NCBI GenBank assembly: GCA_958295925.1
Contig: CATQHL010000001.1
Location: forward strand, 1,129,931-1,193,930
Direction: 5' to 3'
Source: an uncultured Acidimicrobiales bacterium
GTDB taxonomy: Bacteria; Actinomycetota; Acidimicrobiia; Acidimicrobiales; CATQHL01
Length of the DNA: 64,000 bases
Each line of letters opens with the position of its first letter. The stretch's first letter is position 1. Positions 44,923 to 54,812 of this stretch are shown in pieces. The position numbers were made by a program, and so were the translations under genes. The notes under the pieces were generated by a model. That model did not search any database and had not been told where the DNA came from. It was given only the letters and a program-made list of their open reading frames with translations.

Positions 44923-45858
44923 TCAGACTGGTAGAAGCTCCCTTGCGCCGGTGTCGGAGGAAGGATGGCGTAACTTCGACATGGCACGAGCCTCGAGCTG
45001 GCGGATTCTCTCGCGGGTTAGGTTGAACTCCTCTCCCACTTCCTCGAGGGTAAGAGGCCCACGTCCGTCGAGTCCGTAGCGCAGGGTGAGAATTTGCCTC
45101 TCTCGCAACTTGAGAGGGGAGAGCAGGCGCTGAATTTCGTCGGGCAGCAGTTTCGTTGCGGCAACCTCAAAGGGCGACTCGGCCGAACGGTCCTCCACAA
45201 CGTCCGCCAAATTGGCTTCACCATCTTCTCTGAGGGGCTCGGAGAGAGAGCGCGGATCGGAGGCGAAACGCATCGCCTCGGTGACTTTTTGTTCCGGCAT
45301 CTCCACCATGTCCGCCACCTCCTTGAGGGTGGGGGCACGGCCCAGTTCCAACTCCAGCCTTGCCCTGGCCTTTTGAACCCTGGTCAAGGTGTCCCCGGCG
45401 TGTACCGGCAGTCGAATCGTGCGCCCAGTGTTTGCAATGCCTCTGGTGATGGCTTGACGAATCCACCACGTGGCATACGTGGAGAACTTGAACCCTTTGC
45501 GCCAGTCAAACTTCTCCACTGCGTGGATGAGCCCCAGGTTGCCTTCCTGAACCAGGTCGAGCAGCGGCAGCCCCGAAGCCTGATATTTCTTGGCGATCGA
45601 CACGACCAGCCGCAGATTCGACTGGACGAACCTCTTTTCCGCCTTCGCCCCCTCGCTCTTTATTCGCTCCAATTCCCTGCGGCGTTTTTCGCTTAACGGC
45701 TTTCGGTGGACAAGCTCCTTTTTTGCTTCCTTGCCGTCTTCGATTTTCTGGGCGAGCTGCACCTCCCCTTCTTTCGTGAGGAGCGGATGCTGGCCGATTT
45801 CAGTCAGGTAGCGGCGTACGAGGTCCTCGTCGTCTCGTTCGTACCTGTCCCTGGTCAT
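44923..45858 (-). CDS. Sigma-70 family primary-like sigma factor (group 1/2)
   Basis: [94 protein letters not shown]. Confidence 0.94.
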   Translation of the reverse strand: MTRDRYERDDEDLVRRYLTEIGQHPLLTKEGEVQLAQKIEDGKEAKKELVHRKPLSEKRRRELERIKSEGAKAEKRFVQSNLRLVVSIAKKYQASGLPLLDLVQEGNLGLIHAVEKFDWRKGFKFSTYATWWIRQAITRGIANTGRTIRLPVHAGDTLTRVQKARARLELELGRAPTLKEVADMVEMPEQKVTEAMRFASDPRSLSEPLREDGEANLADVVEDRSAESPFEVAATKLLPDEIQRLLSPLKLRERQILTLRYGLDGRGPLTLEEVGEEFNLTRERIRQLEARAMSKLRHPSSDTGARELLPV

Positions 45859-45954
45859 TAACCCAACCTCTCGAAATAACGCAGAACGAATAATCGCCAG
45901 CAGACCATTGGCTTCTCCCTAGCCCGCCCCATTTTACCGATTTAGTCCTTCTCT

Positions 45955-46521
45955 TCAACGCATATCCGGCATTGGCCCGAAGATGCGGCCGCCCGCGCCT
46001 TCAGCGCTCCCGACCGTTCGCCTTGCCAAGCGCTTGGCAATTTCTGTATTGCCCGAAGTAGCCAACAGACCCTCCAGCAGATCCTCCCCAGTCGAGATGA
46101 ACCCCCTGACATCGCTCAGCGCAAGGGCGGCGTGACGGCGTTCCGGCGCTTCCGCGACGCAGCCGAGAACGCTGAGAAACTCAGCCAACGACACTTCAAG
46201 GGGAGGCAGAATCGCACGGTTCAAAACCGCTAGCCGCTCAAACGTATGAAAAAGGCCGGTGCACTCAGCGCCGGGCCACCCTTCCCAGCCTGGAAAAGGT
46301 GCTATGCGCTCGACGGCGGCCAGGGCCGGGGAGTCGGGCAGCAACACCTCCCATATGAAGCCGTGCACCTCAGACTGCCTGCCCAAGGTGTGAAAGTGCA
46401 GCCTGGCCCGGGGATTCTGCTCATCGGCCGCCCAGCCGGACAGAAGCCTCCCAAGGCTCTGCCCGAACCACGTGTAGCGCCCCACGCGGTCAGCCAGATC
46501 CTCTATTGGAACGCCGATCAC
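45955..46521 (-). CDS. Conserved-looking hypothetical protein
   Basis: 188-aa ORF, overlaps the nadE stop by ATGA; no family recognised. Confidence 0.6.
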   Translation of the reverse strand: MIGVPIEDLADRVGRYTWFGQSLGRLLSGWAADEQNPRARLHFHTLGRQSEVHGFIWEVLLPDSPALAAVERIAPFPGWEGWPGAECTGLFHTFERLAVLNRAILPPLEVSLAEFLSVLGCVAEAPERRHAALALSDVRGFISTGEDLLEGLLATSGNTEIAKRLARRTVGSAEGAGGRIFGPMPDMR

Positions 46522-48224
46522 TGCACAGATCCCCGATAGTGGCTGGTGATTGGCATGCGGCGGTCCTTGCCGAACGCCTTGGCGGTAACGCGCACCCCGG
46601 GCGGGGATTGTCGACGCTTGTACTCCGCGTAGTCCACCATCTGGGCCAACCTAAGCACCAAGACGTCATCGGCCCCCGAGGCGATGAGTTCGGCTGGCGT
46701 CTTGTCGTCTTCCACCAGGGCTCTGGCGAGAGGATCGAGCATCTCGTAGGGGGGGAGGCTCTGGGAATCGATCTGATCCGGCCGAAGTTCGGCGGAGGGT
46801 TCCTTAACGAGCACCCCCGCAGGGATGAGCGAAAAACCCGCCAGTGCGTTGCGATAGCGGGCAAGTTCGTATACCTGCATCTTCCAGACGTCCTTTATGG
46901 GGGCGAAAGCGCCGGCCGAGTCTCCGTAGAGGGTGGAGTAACCAACGGCGCTCTCCGTCTTGTTGCCTGTGGCGAGCACCAGCCAGCCGAACTTGTTGGC
47001 GAGAGCCATAAGGATCACGGCCCTGATGCGAGACTGGATGTTCTCTTCAGTGGTGTCGGGGGGCAAATCGCCGAACCCGGGCGCCAGCATCTTTCCGAAG
47101 GCTGCGTGAGCAGGCTCAATCGGAATCAGCCGACTGTCCACCCCCAGGTTGGAGCAGAGTTCCTCGGCGTCTTCAACGGAGTGCCCTGAGGAGAAGCGGG
47201 AGGGCATCAGCACGCAGCAGACGTTCTCAGGCCCCAGGGCGTCTGCGGCCACCGTCGCCACGAGGGATGAGTCCACACCCCCAGAGGCGCCTAGGCAGGC
47301 TCGGGAAAAGCCGTTCTTGCGAACGTAGTCGCGGGTTCCCAATACCAAAGCCGCGTAGACCTCGGCCAGCCGGTCGGTGTCCACTGGCAGAGCGGAGCCG
47401 CTCAAGGGCCGCCTGGCGACTGCTTGAGTCTCGCTCACGCAGTGCCTGCGCACGCCAAGATCGGCGTTGCCCTCTGCCGGTGGCCTTTTCGCAACCTCTA
47501 CGTCTGCCACCAGAGACTGTTCGGCAAACGAGGCCGCCTTCGCAACTGTCTTTCCCGAGGCGTCCACCACCAGGGAGTTGCCGTCGAAAACCAACTCGTC
47601 CTGTCCCCCCACCAAGTTGAGGTAGGCGATCGGGCGGTCGATCTCGCCCGCACGCCGCCGCAGAAGATCAAAACGCTCGCTCGCCTTTCCCTGGCAGTAT
47701 GGGGAGGCGTTGATGTTGAGAATCAGCTCCGCGCCCGCTTCCGCCAGTTTGTTGACAGCCCCTCCGTCTACCCAGAGATCCTCGCAGATGGACACCCCCA
47801 GACTCACGCCTCCGACCGTAAAGAGGCTGTCGGGCCTGCCCGGGGCAAAGTAACGGCGTTCGTCAAAGACCCCGTAGTTTGGAAGGTGGGCCTTTCGAAC
47901 GAAGCCGATTATGTCGCCTTCGGCGCAAATCGCCGCTGCGTTATAGACGGCGCCCGACTCCTCCTCCAACAAGGGCAGGCCCACCACGGCCGCACAACGT
48001 GCGGTGGCTGCAGCCACCTTTTCCAGGCTGCTGCGGCAGTCTGCTATGAATTGCGGCTTGCCAAGCAAGTCCTCGGGTGGGTAGCCGCAAATTGCCAGTT
48101 CCGGGAAAGCAGCCAAGTCGGCTCCGGCTTCGGCGGCGAAGGCCAGACCGTCGAGAACCCGCCTGAGGTTGCCTTCGAGGTCACCTACTACGAAATTGAG
48201 CTGGAAAAGCCCGATTCGAAGCAC
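46518..48224 (-). CDS. nadE: Glutamine-dependent NAD+ synthetase
   Basis: Nitrilase domain (LAAFPELAICGYPPEDLL, GVSICEDLW) plus synthetase SRACLGASGGVDSSLVATVAADALG. Confidence 0.95.
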   Translation of the reverse strand: MLRIGLFQLNFVVGDLEGNLRRVLDGLAFAAEAGADLAAFPELAICGYPPEDLLGKPQFIADCRSSLEKVAAATARCAAVVGLPLLEEESGAVYNAAAICAEGDIIGFVRKAHLPNYGVFDERRYFAPGRPDSLFTVGGVSLGVSICEDLWVDGGAVNKLAEAGAELILNINASPYCQGKASERFDLLRRRAGEIDRPIAYLNLVGGQDELVFDGNSLVVDASGKTVAKAASFAEQSLVADVEVAKRPPAEGNADLGVRRHCVSETQAVARRPLSGSALPVDTDRLAEVYAALVLGTRDYVRKNGFSRACLGASGGVDSSLVATVAADALGPENVCCVLMPSRFSSGHSVEDAEELCSNLGVDSRLIPIEPAHAAFGKMLAPGFGDLPPDTTEENIQSRIRAVILMALANKFGWLVLATGNKTESAVGYSTLYGDSAGAFAPIKDVWKMQVYELARYRNALAGFSLIPAGVLVKEPSAELRPDQIDSQSLPPYEMLDPLARALVEDDKTPAELIASGADDVLVLRLAQMVDYAEYKRRQSPPGVRVTAKAFGKDRRMPITSHYRGSVQ

Positions 48225-48278
48225 GTCGCAGACTCCAGTAAACAGGCCATGCCGCCCGGCGGGCGACAGGGCACGGTG

Positions 48279-49706
48279 CTAGACCGAGTAGTAGAGCTCG
48301 TACTCCATCGGGTGAGGACGCAGTCCTATCTCGTCTATCTCGGCTCGCTTGCATTCTGTGTAGGACTCCAGCAAAGACTTGCTGAACACACCGCCGGCAA
48401 GCAGGAAGTCGTGATCTGACTCGAGGGCGTCCAGCGACCGGGACAGAAATCTCGGAACAGTCCGTACACGGCTCGCTTCCTCCGGGGAAAGGGCGTAGAT
48501 GTTGGTGTCGAGTGGATCGCCCGGGGAAAGCTCCCTCTCGATTCCGTCAAGACCAGCCATGAGCATGGCGGCAAACGTCAAGTATGGGTTGGCGGAGGGG
48601 TCTGGACAGCGGAACTCCAGCCGACGGGCTGCGGGTTGGTCGGAGTACATCGGAATCCTGATGGCAGCCGAGCGGTTGCGCTGGGAGTAGACCAGGTGCA
48701 CCGGGGCCTCGTATCCCGGCACGAGCCGCTTGTAGGAGTTGACCGTGGGGGCGGCGAAGGCCATCACCGTGGCGGCGTGGGCCAGCAGCCCGCCGATGAA
48801 GTGCAGCGCCATCGGCGACAGGCTGGCGTAGCCCGACGCGTCGTAGAACAGATTCTCCTCGGCTTTCCAGAGCGACATGTGGGTGTGCATGCCCGATCCG
48901 TTGTCATTGTAGATCGGCTTAGGCATGAACGTGGCCGTCTTGCCCGCCAGTGCGGCGACGTTCTTGCAGACGTACTTGTAAGTCTGCGCCTTGTCGGCCA
49001 TTTTGGTCAAGGAGTCGAAGCGCAGGTCTATCTCTACCTGCCCCGCCGTGCCAACCTCGTGGTGATGCAGCTCCACCTCCACCCCACATAACTCGAGGAT
49101 CTTGGTCATCTCGGAGCGAAGATCATGGCAGGAGTCCAGCGGGGAAAGCGGGACGTAGCCGCCTTTGTAGGGAATCTTGTGGCCTGTGTTGAGCGCCCCC
49201 TGAATGTCGGTGTGATCCTGCGAGGTCCAGGGCGCCTCTACCGAGTAGACCTTGAACATGGCGCTGCTGGGCGTGTTTTCATAGGCGACGCTGTCGAAGA
49301 TGAAGAACTCCAGCTCCGGGCCTACGTAGCAGGTGTCGGCGATGCCTATGTTCGCCAGGTGCTGCTCGGCCCTCCTCGCCACTACACGCGAGTCTTTGTC
49401 GTAATCCGCCCCCGTCACCGGGTCGCGTACGGTTCCCAGCATTACCAGGGTGGAGTACTGGTAGAAGGGATCCATAAAAGCCGTCTCGGGGTTAGGCGTC
49501 AGCAGCATGTCGGAGTCGTCGATGGACTGAAAGCCTCTGATAGACGAACCGTCAAACCCCAGACCGTGGCTAAAGAAACTCTCATTCAGCTGGGAACGGG
49601 GGATGGTGAAGTGTTGCTGGAGTCCGTGGAGGTCGGTGGAGCGGACCTCCACAAACTCGACATCCTCCTTAGCAACCTTGTGCATTACTTCTTGGGCTGT
49701 TGACAT
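48279..49706 (-). CDS. glnA: Glutamine synthetase type I
   Basis: GLGFDGSSIRGFQSIDDSDMLL, HHHEVGTAGQVEIDLRFDSL, NGSGMHTHMSLW, KRLVPGYEAPVHLVYSQRNRSAAIRIP. Confidence 0.97.
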   Translation of the reverse strand: MSTAQEVMHKVAKEDVEFVEVRSTDLHGLQQHFTIPRSQLNESFFSHGLGFDGSSIRGFQSIDDSDMLLTPNPETAFMDPFYQYSTLVMLGTVRDPVTGADYDKDSRVVARRAEQHLANIGIADTCYVGPELEFFIFDSVAYENTPSSAMFKVYSVEAPWTSQDHTDIQGALNTGHKIPYKGGYVPLSPLDSCHDLRSEMTKILELCGVEVELHHHEVGTAGQVEIDLRFDSLTKMADKAQTYKYVCKNVAALAGKTATFMPKPIYNDNGSGMHTHMSLWKAEENLFYDASGYASLSPMALHFIGGLLAHAATVMAFAAPTVNSYKRLVPGYEAPVHLVYSQRNRSAAIRIPMYSDQPAARRLEFRCPDPSANPYLTFAAMLMAGLDGIERELSPGDPLDTNIYALSPEEASRVRTVPRFLSRSLDALESDHDFLLAGGVFSKSLLESYTECKRAEIDEIGLRPHPMEYELYYSV

Positions 49707-49844
49707 ATACACACCTCAAATTGGTCGGGAACGAACAAAGTAATAAATGGGGAGTCTCCAGATTTCGCCTCGCCGACTGGGGATCCCTCTGGCATTCTAG
49801 GCAACCTGAGGCGATCTTGAAACTTGGATTTTGCATTTGCGCCC

Positions 49845-51488
49845 TCAGCGATCTGTGGGCCATCGAGGTGGACACCCTCTAGCCAGCCAAGTGGCCGCCA
49901 CAGTCGCCACGAAAACGGAATCTGAACCGTTCACCGGTTCGCCCTCGCTGGGCAGGATTCTTACCTCAATCCTGGGAGTTCTTGCCGCAGGCACCACGCC
50001 AAAAGAGCGGATGGTGAGATCGGCCACATGGCCTTCAGGGCTAACGGCAACGGCCTCTGACGTGACCAGGCTGTACCCCATGTGGGCAGCGCCGATGCAG
50101 TACGAACGCAGCACCACCTCGTCGATTGGATCTCCGCAGCGGACTTCCACTTCGATTACCTCTTCTGTGCCATCCGTGCGCAGCCATGCCCTTGCCTCGC
50201 CGCCACCAGGAACCGTCACAGGGGAAAGCTTGCCTTCAGCCCCTGCGATGAGCGCCACGGCCTCAGCCACCCCGGCAGCGCGGGCATGCATCGTTGTGGG
50301 AGGCCCCGGCAAATCCAGGAGACGCATCTCCAGGCCAGGGGCGACGGAAGAGACTGCGGCGGCTAGGCCGGGTGTCCGAGCGGCCAGCAGCACGCCAGTC
50401 CCGTCGGGGTTGGCTCCCCCTGCCACGGGAGGGCGCTTGGCGCCCAGTCGCGTCGCCTCCTCTCGAGGGTAGACCACCCTCACCGCCCGCCCCGTCTCAT
50501 CGGCCAACCGTCGGGCGGCGGCCTGAACCTCGCTGCCTCGCTTCCCACCGAACGCACCTCCGTTGGCGAGCGGGCTGGCAGGCTCGCCGCCGGGCAGACA
50601 CCATGAGGAGTCAAGTTCCAGATAGGCGGGTTCTACCCAGCAAGTGCTCAAAGTGCAGGCCCACTCTCCCGGGGGCGCCTTCAGCGGCGGCGTAGGGGGC
50701 ATGCCGCTGCGCCTGCCGCCGGGCGTTGCGGCGGCGGCGCGCGCTTCGGACAGGCTCTCTCCCAGCGCCCAGCCGCCGATGGTGGTGGGGACTGCCACGA
50801 GCGCGTCGACGGGGGCGCAGTCCTCTGCGAAACCGCCCATTCCAAGAGCCACCTGCACGCCTACCGCCTGCCTGCACCTGCCCTCCAGTTCCGCCCTTCG
50901 AGCCGCAGCCTGAAAGTCTCGCCGCCTCGTCTGCGCCCCTTTGAGGAAGTTCGGGCGCGCACCCACCGCTCTCGGCCGCTCATCGGGGCAGGAGTTCAGT
51001 GGAGATTGCGCCAGAGGCGCAGTTGCCTTGATCGCATCGGTTCCTGCACTTCCTGCCACGTTTCGCCAAGCCTCGGCGATCGTCTGCCACCCCGTGCAGC
51101 GGCAAAGGTGCGCAGCCAGGGCGCGGCTCGGATCGCCGTCCGGCGAGCGACGTCTCAGGCCTTCAAGTCGGAGGATGATACCCGGGGTGCAAAATCCGCA
51201 CTGGCTGGCACCAGTGGCGCAGAACGCCTCCGCCCACGTAAGGGCGTCATCTCCAAGCCCTTCAAGCGTCGTCACATCACGTCCGGAAACCCTGCGGGCG
51301 GGGGTGACGCAGGAAACCCTTGGCGCCCCGTCTACCAGTACCGTGCAGGCCCCGCATTGACCTTGTGGAGAGCAGCCGTCCTTCACGCTGCGAATCCCCA
51401 AGCACTCCCGAAGCAACGAGAGCAACGAAACCCCTGAGTCAGGAAAGCTCATGTCCTGGCCGTTTACGTGCAGACTGAGTTCAGCCAC
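49845..51488 (-). CDS. Fusion of a CoxS-type 2Fe-2S protein to a reduced xanthine-dehydrogenase/aldehyde-oxidase-like domain
   Basis: CLGIRSVKDGCSPQGQCGACTVLVDG and CATGASQCGFCTPGIIL...HLCRCTGWQTIAEAW (two 2Fe-2S motifs); ANGGAFGGKRGSEVQAAARRLADETGRAVRVVYPREE and SYCIGAAHMGYSLVTSEAVAVSPEGHV from molybdopterin-subunit homologs. Confidence 0.85.
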   Translation of the reverse strand: MAELSLHVNGQDMSFPDSGVSLLSLLRECLGIRSVKDGCSPQGQCGACTVLVDGAPRVSCVTPARRVSGRDVTTLEGLGDDALTWAEAFCATGASQCGFCTPGIILRLEGLRRRSPDGDPSRALAAHLCRCTGWQTIAEAWRNVAGSAGTDAIKATAPLAQSPLNSCPDERPRAVGARPNFLKGAQTRRRDFQAAARRAELEGRCRQAVGVQVALGMGGFAEDCAPVDALVAVPTTIGGWALGESLSEARAAAATPGGRRSGMPPTPPLKAPPGEWACTLSTCWVEPAYLELDSSWCLPGGEPASPLANGGAFGGKRGSEVQAAARRLADETGRAVRVVYPREEATRLGAKRPPVAGGANPDGTGVLLAARTPGLAAAVSSVAPGLEMRLLDLPGPPTTMHARAAGVAEAVALIAGAEGKLSPVTVPGGGEARAWLRTDGTEEVIEVEVRCGDPIDEVVLRSYCIGAAHMGYSLVTSEAVAVSPEGHVADLTIRSFGVVPAARTPRIEVRILPSEGEPVNGSDSVFVATVAATWLARGCPPRWPTDR

Positions 51489-51711
51489 GCACTACCCCTT
51501 CTGCTGGAGGTAGCCGACCTGAGCGCCCCGCCTTCCCTCGCCGGCGGGCTCCTCCGCAGTCATCCTTCGCCAACGACGGGTTGACGGGATGCGACAGCCC
51601 GACCGGCTGCCGAACAGGAACTTCCCAATCAAGAAGCCCTGCCACTGGAAGATGGCCTACCCCTTGACAGGCGCCCCTGGGCTTGTGGGCAGGCGCCGAG
51701 AATTGCTGTGT

Positions 51712-52032
51712 CTAGCTGAAGGACTGCCCGCAGCCGCAGGTGCGCTGAGCGTTGGGGTTGTCAATGGAAAACCCCGAGCTCTGCAGCCCGTCGCTGTAGT
51801 CGAGAGTGGCCCCCTCGAGGAGCATTGCGCTGGACGGGTCGATCATCACCCTTACCCCCTCGAAGGCGACGCTCTTGTCACTCTCGTCCTTCTCGGTGTC
51901 GAAGTACATCTCGTAGCTGAATCCGGAGCATCCGCCTGGTCGCACCGCTACGCGCAGGAAGAGGTTGTCTTCGCCTTCCTGCTCGAGCAGCTCTCCAACC
52001 TTTGTGGTGGCGGAGGGTGTCAATGTAAGCAT
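51712..52032 (-). CDS. erpA: Iron-sulfur cluster insertion protein, ErpA/HesB/IscA family
   Basis: MLTLTPSATTKVGELLEQEGEDNLFLRVAVRPGGCSGFSYEMYFD...GFSIDNPNAQRTCGCGQSFS; three conserved Cys. Confidence 0.93.
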   Translation of the reverse strand: MLTLTPSATTKVGELLEQEGEDNLFLRVAVRPGGCSGFSYEMYFDTEKDESDKSVAFEGVRVMIDPSSAMLLEGATLDYSDGLQSSGFSIDNPNAQRTCGCGQSFS

Positions 52033-52247
52033 CTCAGACCTCTTCTCCTTTCTCCTCATTCTTTGTGTAGGACTTGTTGGCGTTTGCCGTCTTCCGACGT
52101 CCAAGCCTGGCTACAGCCTTGTGTGTTTGCCTTGATCGTCCAATTCTGATTCCATCTTAGATTTTACGTGGGATAGTCCACCATTCCTGCGGCAAGTGCG
52201 CCTCGTATTGACCACTGCCGTGCAAAGGCCGAAATACACTCACCAAA

Positions 52248-53447
52248 GTGAGTAGAAGCATCCAGCCACCGGCATCAGAGCGGATCGTCTCGCTGCTGCG
52301 CGACGTAATCGACCCTGAGCTTGGCAGCAACATTGTTGATCTGGGGATGGTCAAGGGTGTCTCCATCAGCAACGACGGGAACGTGGGGGTGACCATTGCC
52401 CTTACCACACTGGGTTGCCCGCTTCGGGCTCAGATACAGCGCGACGTGAAAGACCGTATCGCAACCCTCGACGGCGTGGCCGGCGTGAAGATCAACTGGT
52501 CGGAACTCACGGCAGAGGAAAAGTCCCGGACAATGAGCATCGCCCGCAAGAACGTGGCCTCTCAAACGCCGGATACGGAGATTCCGCTCACAACGAGGGT
52601 TCTGCTGGTGTCGTCCGGGAAGGGAGGGGTGGGCAAATCATCAATCGCTGTGAATCTTGCGGTGGCTCTGGCTTCTGGGGGGCGGTGCGTCGGGCTGCTC
52701 GACGCGGACATCTGGGGATACTCGGTGCCGCGGATGCTGGGAATTAGCGGACGACTGGAAGGCGCAACAGATCAAAAGAAGATCCTGCCCACAACGTTGG
52801 AGATGGGCGATGGCGTCCTCAAAGTGGTCTCGATGGGGCTGCTGGTTGACGACGAGAAGACTGCTCTCATGTGGAGGGGCCTGATACTCAACCGGGCCGT
52901 GCGACATTTCCTCGAAGACGTTCTCTGGGGGTCTATGGACTTCCTGCTCGTTGACATGCCCCCTGGCACCGGCGACGTGCAGATGGGGGTGGCCAAGCTG
53001 TTGCCGCGAGCCGAGATGATCATCGTCACCACCCCTTCGCGCAGCGTTCAGAACGTTGCGGCCAGGGCGGCGAGGATGGGGCGCAACAACTATCTCCGGA
53101 TAGCCGGCGTGATTGAGAACATGACCATTTTCACCTCCGACGACGGGGCGGAGCACGCTCTTTTTGGCAGTGGGGGGGGCGAGAGCCTGGCGGCGGAAAT
53201 CGGCGTTCCGTTCCTGGGGCATGTGCCCATCGATCCCGCAGTCACCCCGTCGAGCGACGAGGGACGCCCGTTTGTGCTGAAAGACGGGGCAGCCGCCGAG
53301 GCGGTGCGGGCAGTGGCCAGGCAGCTTGCGGCCGAGACCGTCCCGGCCGGCGTAATGGGCAGATGCAGCGCTCACTTGCTGGCGGACCGACTGGGTGACG
53401 CTGCTCGCCCGGCCGAGGCGGCGGAGTCGCCGGTACGCATCGGTTGA
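52248..53447 (+). CDS. mrp: Mrp/ApbC/NBP35 family P-loop ATPase with N-terminal MIP18 domain
   Basis: LLRDVIDPELGSNIVDLGMVKGV; VLLVSSGKGGVGKSSIAVNLAVALA; FLLVDMPPGTGDVQM. Confidence 0.94.
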   Translation: MSRSIQPPASERIVSLLRDVIDPELGSNIVDLGMVKGVSISNDGNVGVTIALTTLGCPLRAQIQRDVKDRIATLDGVAGVKINWSELTAEEKSRTMSIARKNVASQTPDTEIPLTTRVLLVSSGKGGVGKSSIAVNLAVALASGGRCVGLLDADIWGYSVPRMLGISGRLEGATDQKKILPTTLEMGDGVLKVVSMGLLVDDEKTALMWRGLILNRAVRHFLEDVLWGSMDFLLVDMPPGTGDVQMGVAKLLPRAEMIIVTTPSRSVQNVAARAARMGRNNYLRIAGVIENMTIFTSDDGAEHALFGSGGGESLAAEIGVPFLGHVPIDPAVTPSSDEGRPFVLKDGAAAEAVRAVARQLAAETVPAGVMGRCSAHLLADRLGDAARPAEAAESPVRIG

Positions 53448-53456
53448 TCTCTGCAA

Positions 53457-54743
53457 ATGGCGGAGGTTGATTCCCGCCCCCCCTCTGTAGACGCGCTGGC
53501 GCGCTCCCTGGTCAACACCGGGCTACCACATCCGCTGCGTGTGGATGCCGCCCGCAGTGCCATAGCCGAAGGAGACCCCGGCGCAGCCCGTGAGATTGCA
53601 CAGGGCTATGCAGATGGATTCCTGCGGCCGGTCATAAACGCCACCGGCGTGCTGTTGCACACCAACCTGGGACGAGCGCCGCGCCCTCCGCTGAGCGAAT
53701 TTGCGGAATCAGGAATCCGCTACAGCAATCTTGAGTTCGACGTTCGCAGCGGAAAGCGCGGATCACGCCACTCTCACGCTGCTTCGCTGCTCGCCCGCCT
53801 TTGCAAGTCGGAAGACGCCCTGGTGGTAAACAACTGCGCCGCGGCCGTCACGCTCGCCTTGGCTGCCTTGGCCAAAGGGCGCGGCGTGGCGGTCTCACGA
53901 AGCGAACTCGTGGAAATCGGGGGCGGGTTCAGGGTGCCGGAGGTCATCGCCACCTCAAACGCCCGCCTGGTGGAAGTGGGCACAACCAATCGCACCCGCA
54001 TAGACGACTATCAAAGGGCCCTGGCTGAGAAGAGCAACGACGTCGCCGCCCTGTTGAAGGTTCATCAGTCCAACTACCGAATAGTGGGGTTCACCGAGTC
54101 TGCTTCGATAGCGGAGCTGGCGGAACTGCGTGTGCCTCTTGTGGTGGATATCGGTTCGGGGCTGATCGACGAGGCGTGCTGGTGGCTGAAAGGAGGGGCA
54201 CCCAGCTGGCTGCGGGGCGAGCCCGCGGCACGCTCAACCCTCGCCGCAGGGGCCGACCTTGTGACATTCTCGGGCGACAAACTCCTGGGCGGGCCGCAGG
54301 CAGGAATAATTGCAGGGAAGGCCGAACTCGTGCAGCTCTGCGCCCGCCACCCCCTGGCCAGGGCCTTCAGGGCAGGCGCGCTGACTCTCGTAGATCTCCA
54401 GTCCCTGGCACTCACCTACCTTCACCGACGTGGCGGCGACATTCCCTTCTGGCGGATGGCCGCCACCACCGAGGGTGAGTTGATGAGCCGAGCCGAATCC
54501 CTGGGAGTGGGGTCGCCTCGACCGATGAGCGCCACCACAGGAGGCGGAACCCTGCCCGGGGTGAGTATCCCCTCAGCCGGGATATCGCTGCCGGGCGACT
54601 TCTCCAAAGCCCTGCGCAAAGCCTCAGTTCCGATCATCTCCCGGGTCTCAGATCAGCAGACCTTCCTTGACCTGCGATGTGTGGACCCGCTCGACGACGA
54701 GTCGCTGGCCGCCGAGGTGAGGACGGCGCTCGGGCGGCAGTGA
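53457..54743 (+). CDS. selA: L-seryl-tRNA(Sec) selenium transferase
   Basis: INATGVLLHTNLGRAPRPPLSE, VNNCAAAVTLALAALAKGRGVAVSRSELVEIGGGFRVPEVIATSNARLVEVGTTNRT, LVTFSGDKLLGGPQAGIIAGKAEL. Confidence 0.95.
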   Translation: MAEVDSRPPSVDALARSLVNTGLPHPLRVDAARSAIAEGDPGAAREIAQGYADGFLRPVINATGVLLHTNLGRAPRPPLSEFAESGIRYSNLEFDVRSGKRGSRHSHAASLLARLCKSEDALVVNNCAAAVTLALAALAKGRGVAVSRSELVEIGGGFRVPEVIATSNARLVEVGTTNRTRIDDYQRALAEKSNDVAALLKVHQSNYRIVGFTESASIAELAELRVPLVVDIGSGLIDEACWWLKGGAPSWLRGEPAARSTLAAGADLVTFSGDKLLGGPQAGIIAGKAELVQLCARHPLARAFRAGALTLVDLQSLALTYLHRRGGDIPFWRMAATTEGELMSRAESLGVGSPRPMSATTGGGTLPGVSIPSAGISLPGDFSKALRKASVPIISRVSDQQTFLDLRCVDPLDDESLAAEVRTALGRQ

Positions 54744-54812
54744 TCCCCGACCAGTGATCTCGCATTCCGACATTGAGGTTCCTGGCTCTCGGACGCGGCA
54801 TCGGCGCCCACT

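Noticed and set aside
49796-49850. TGA stop of the 2Fe-2S/XDH-like gene followed by a weak hairpin (CTGAGG...CCTCAG) and 15 more sense codons (GRKCKIQVSRSPQVA) as a possible C-terminal Sec read-through
   Set aside because: Stem is only 6 bp plus a bulge and the extension resembles no known family; equally consistent with a simple terminator. Would need conservation of the extension in orthologs.
51489-51711. Gap between the XDH-like gene and erpA examined for a short selenoprotein or RNA gene
   Set aside because: No coherent reading frame with an in-frame TGA and no convincing RNA structure found by eye.
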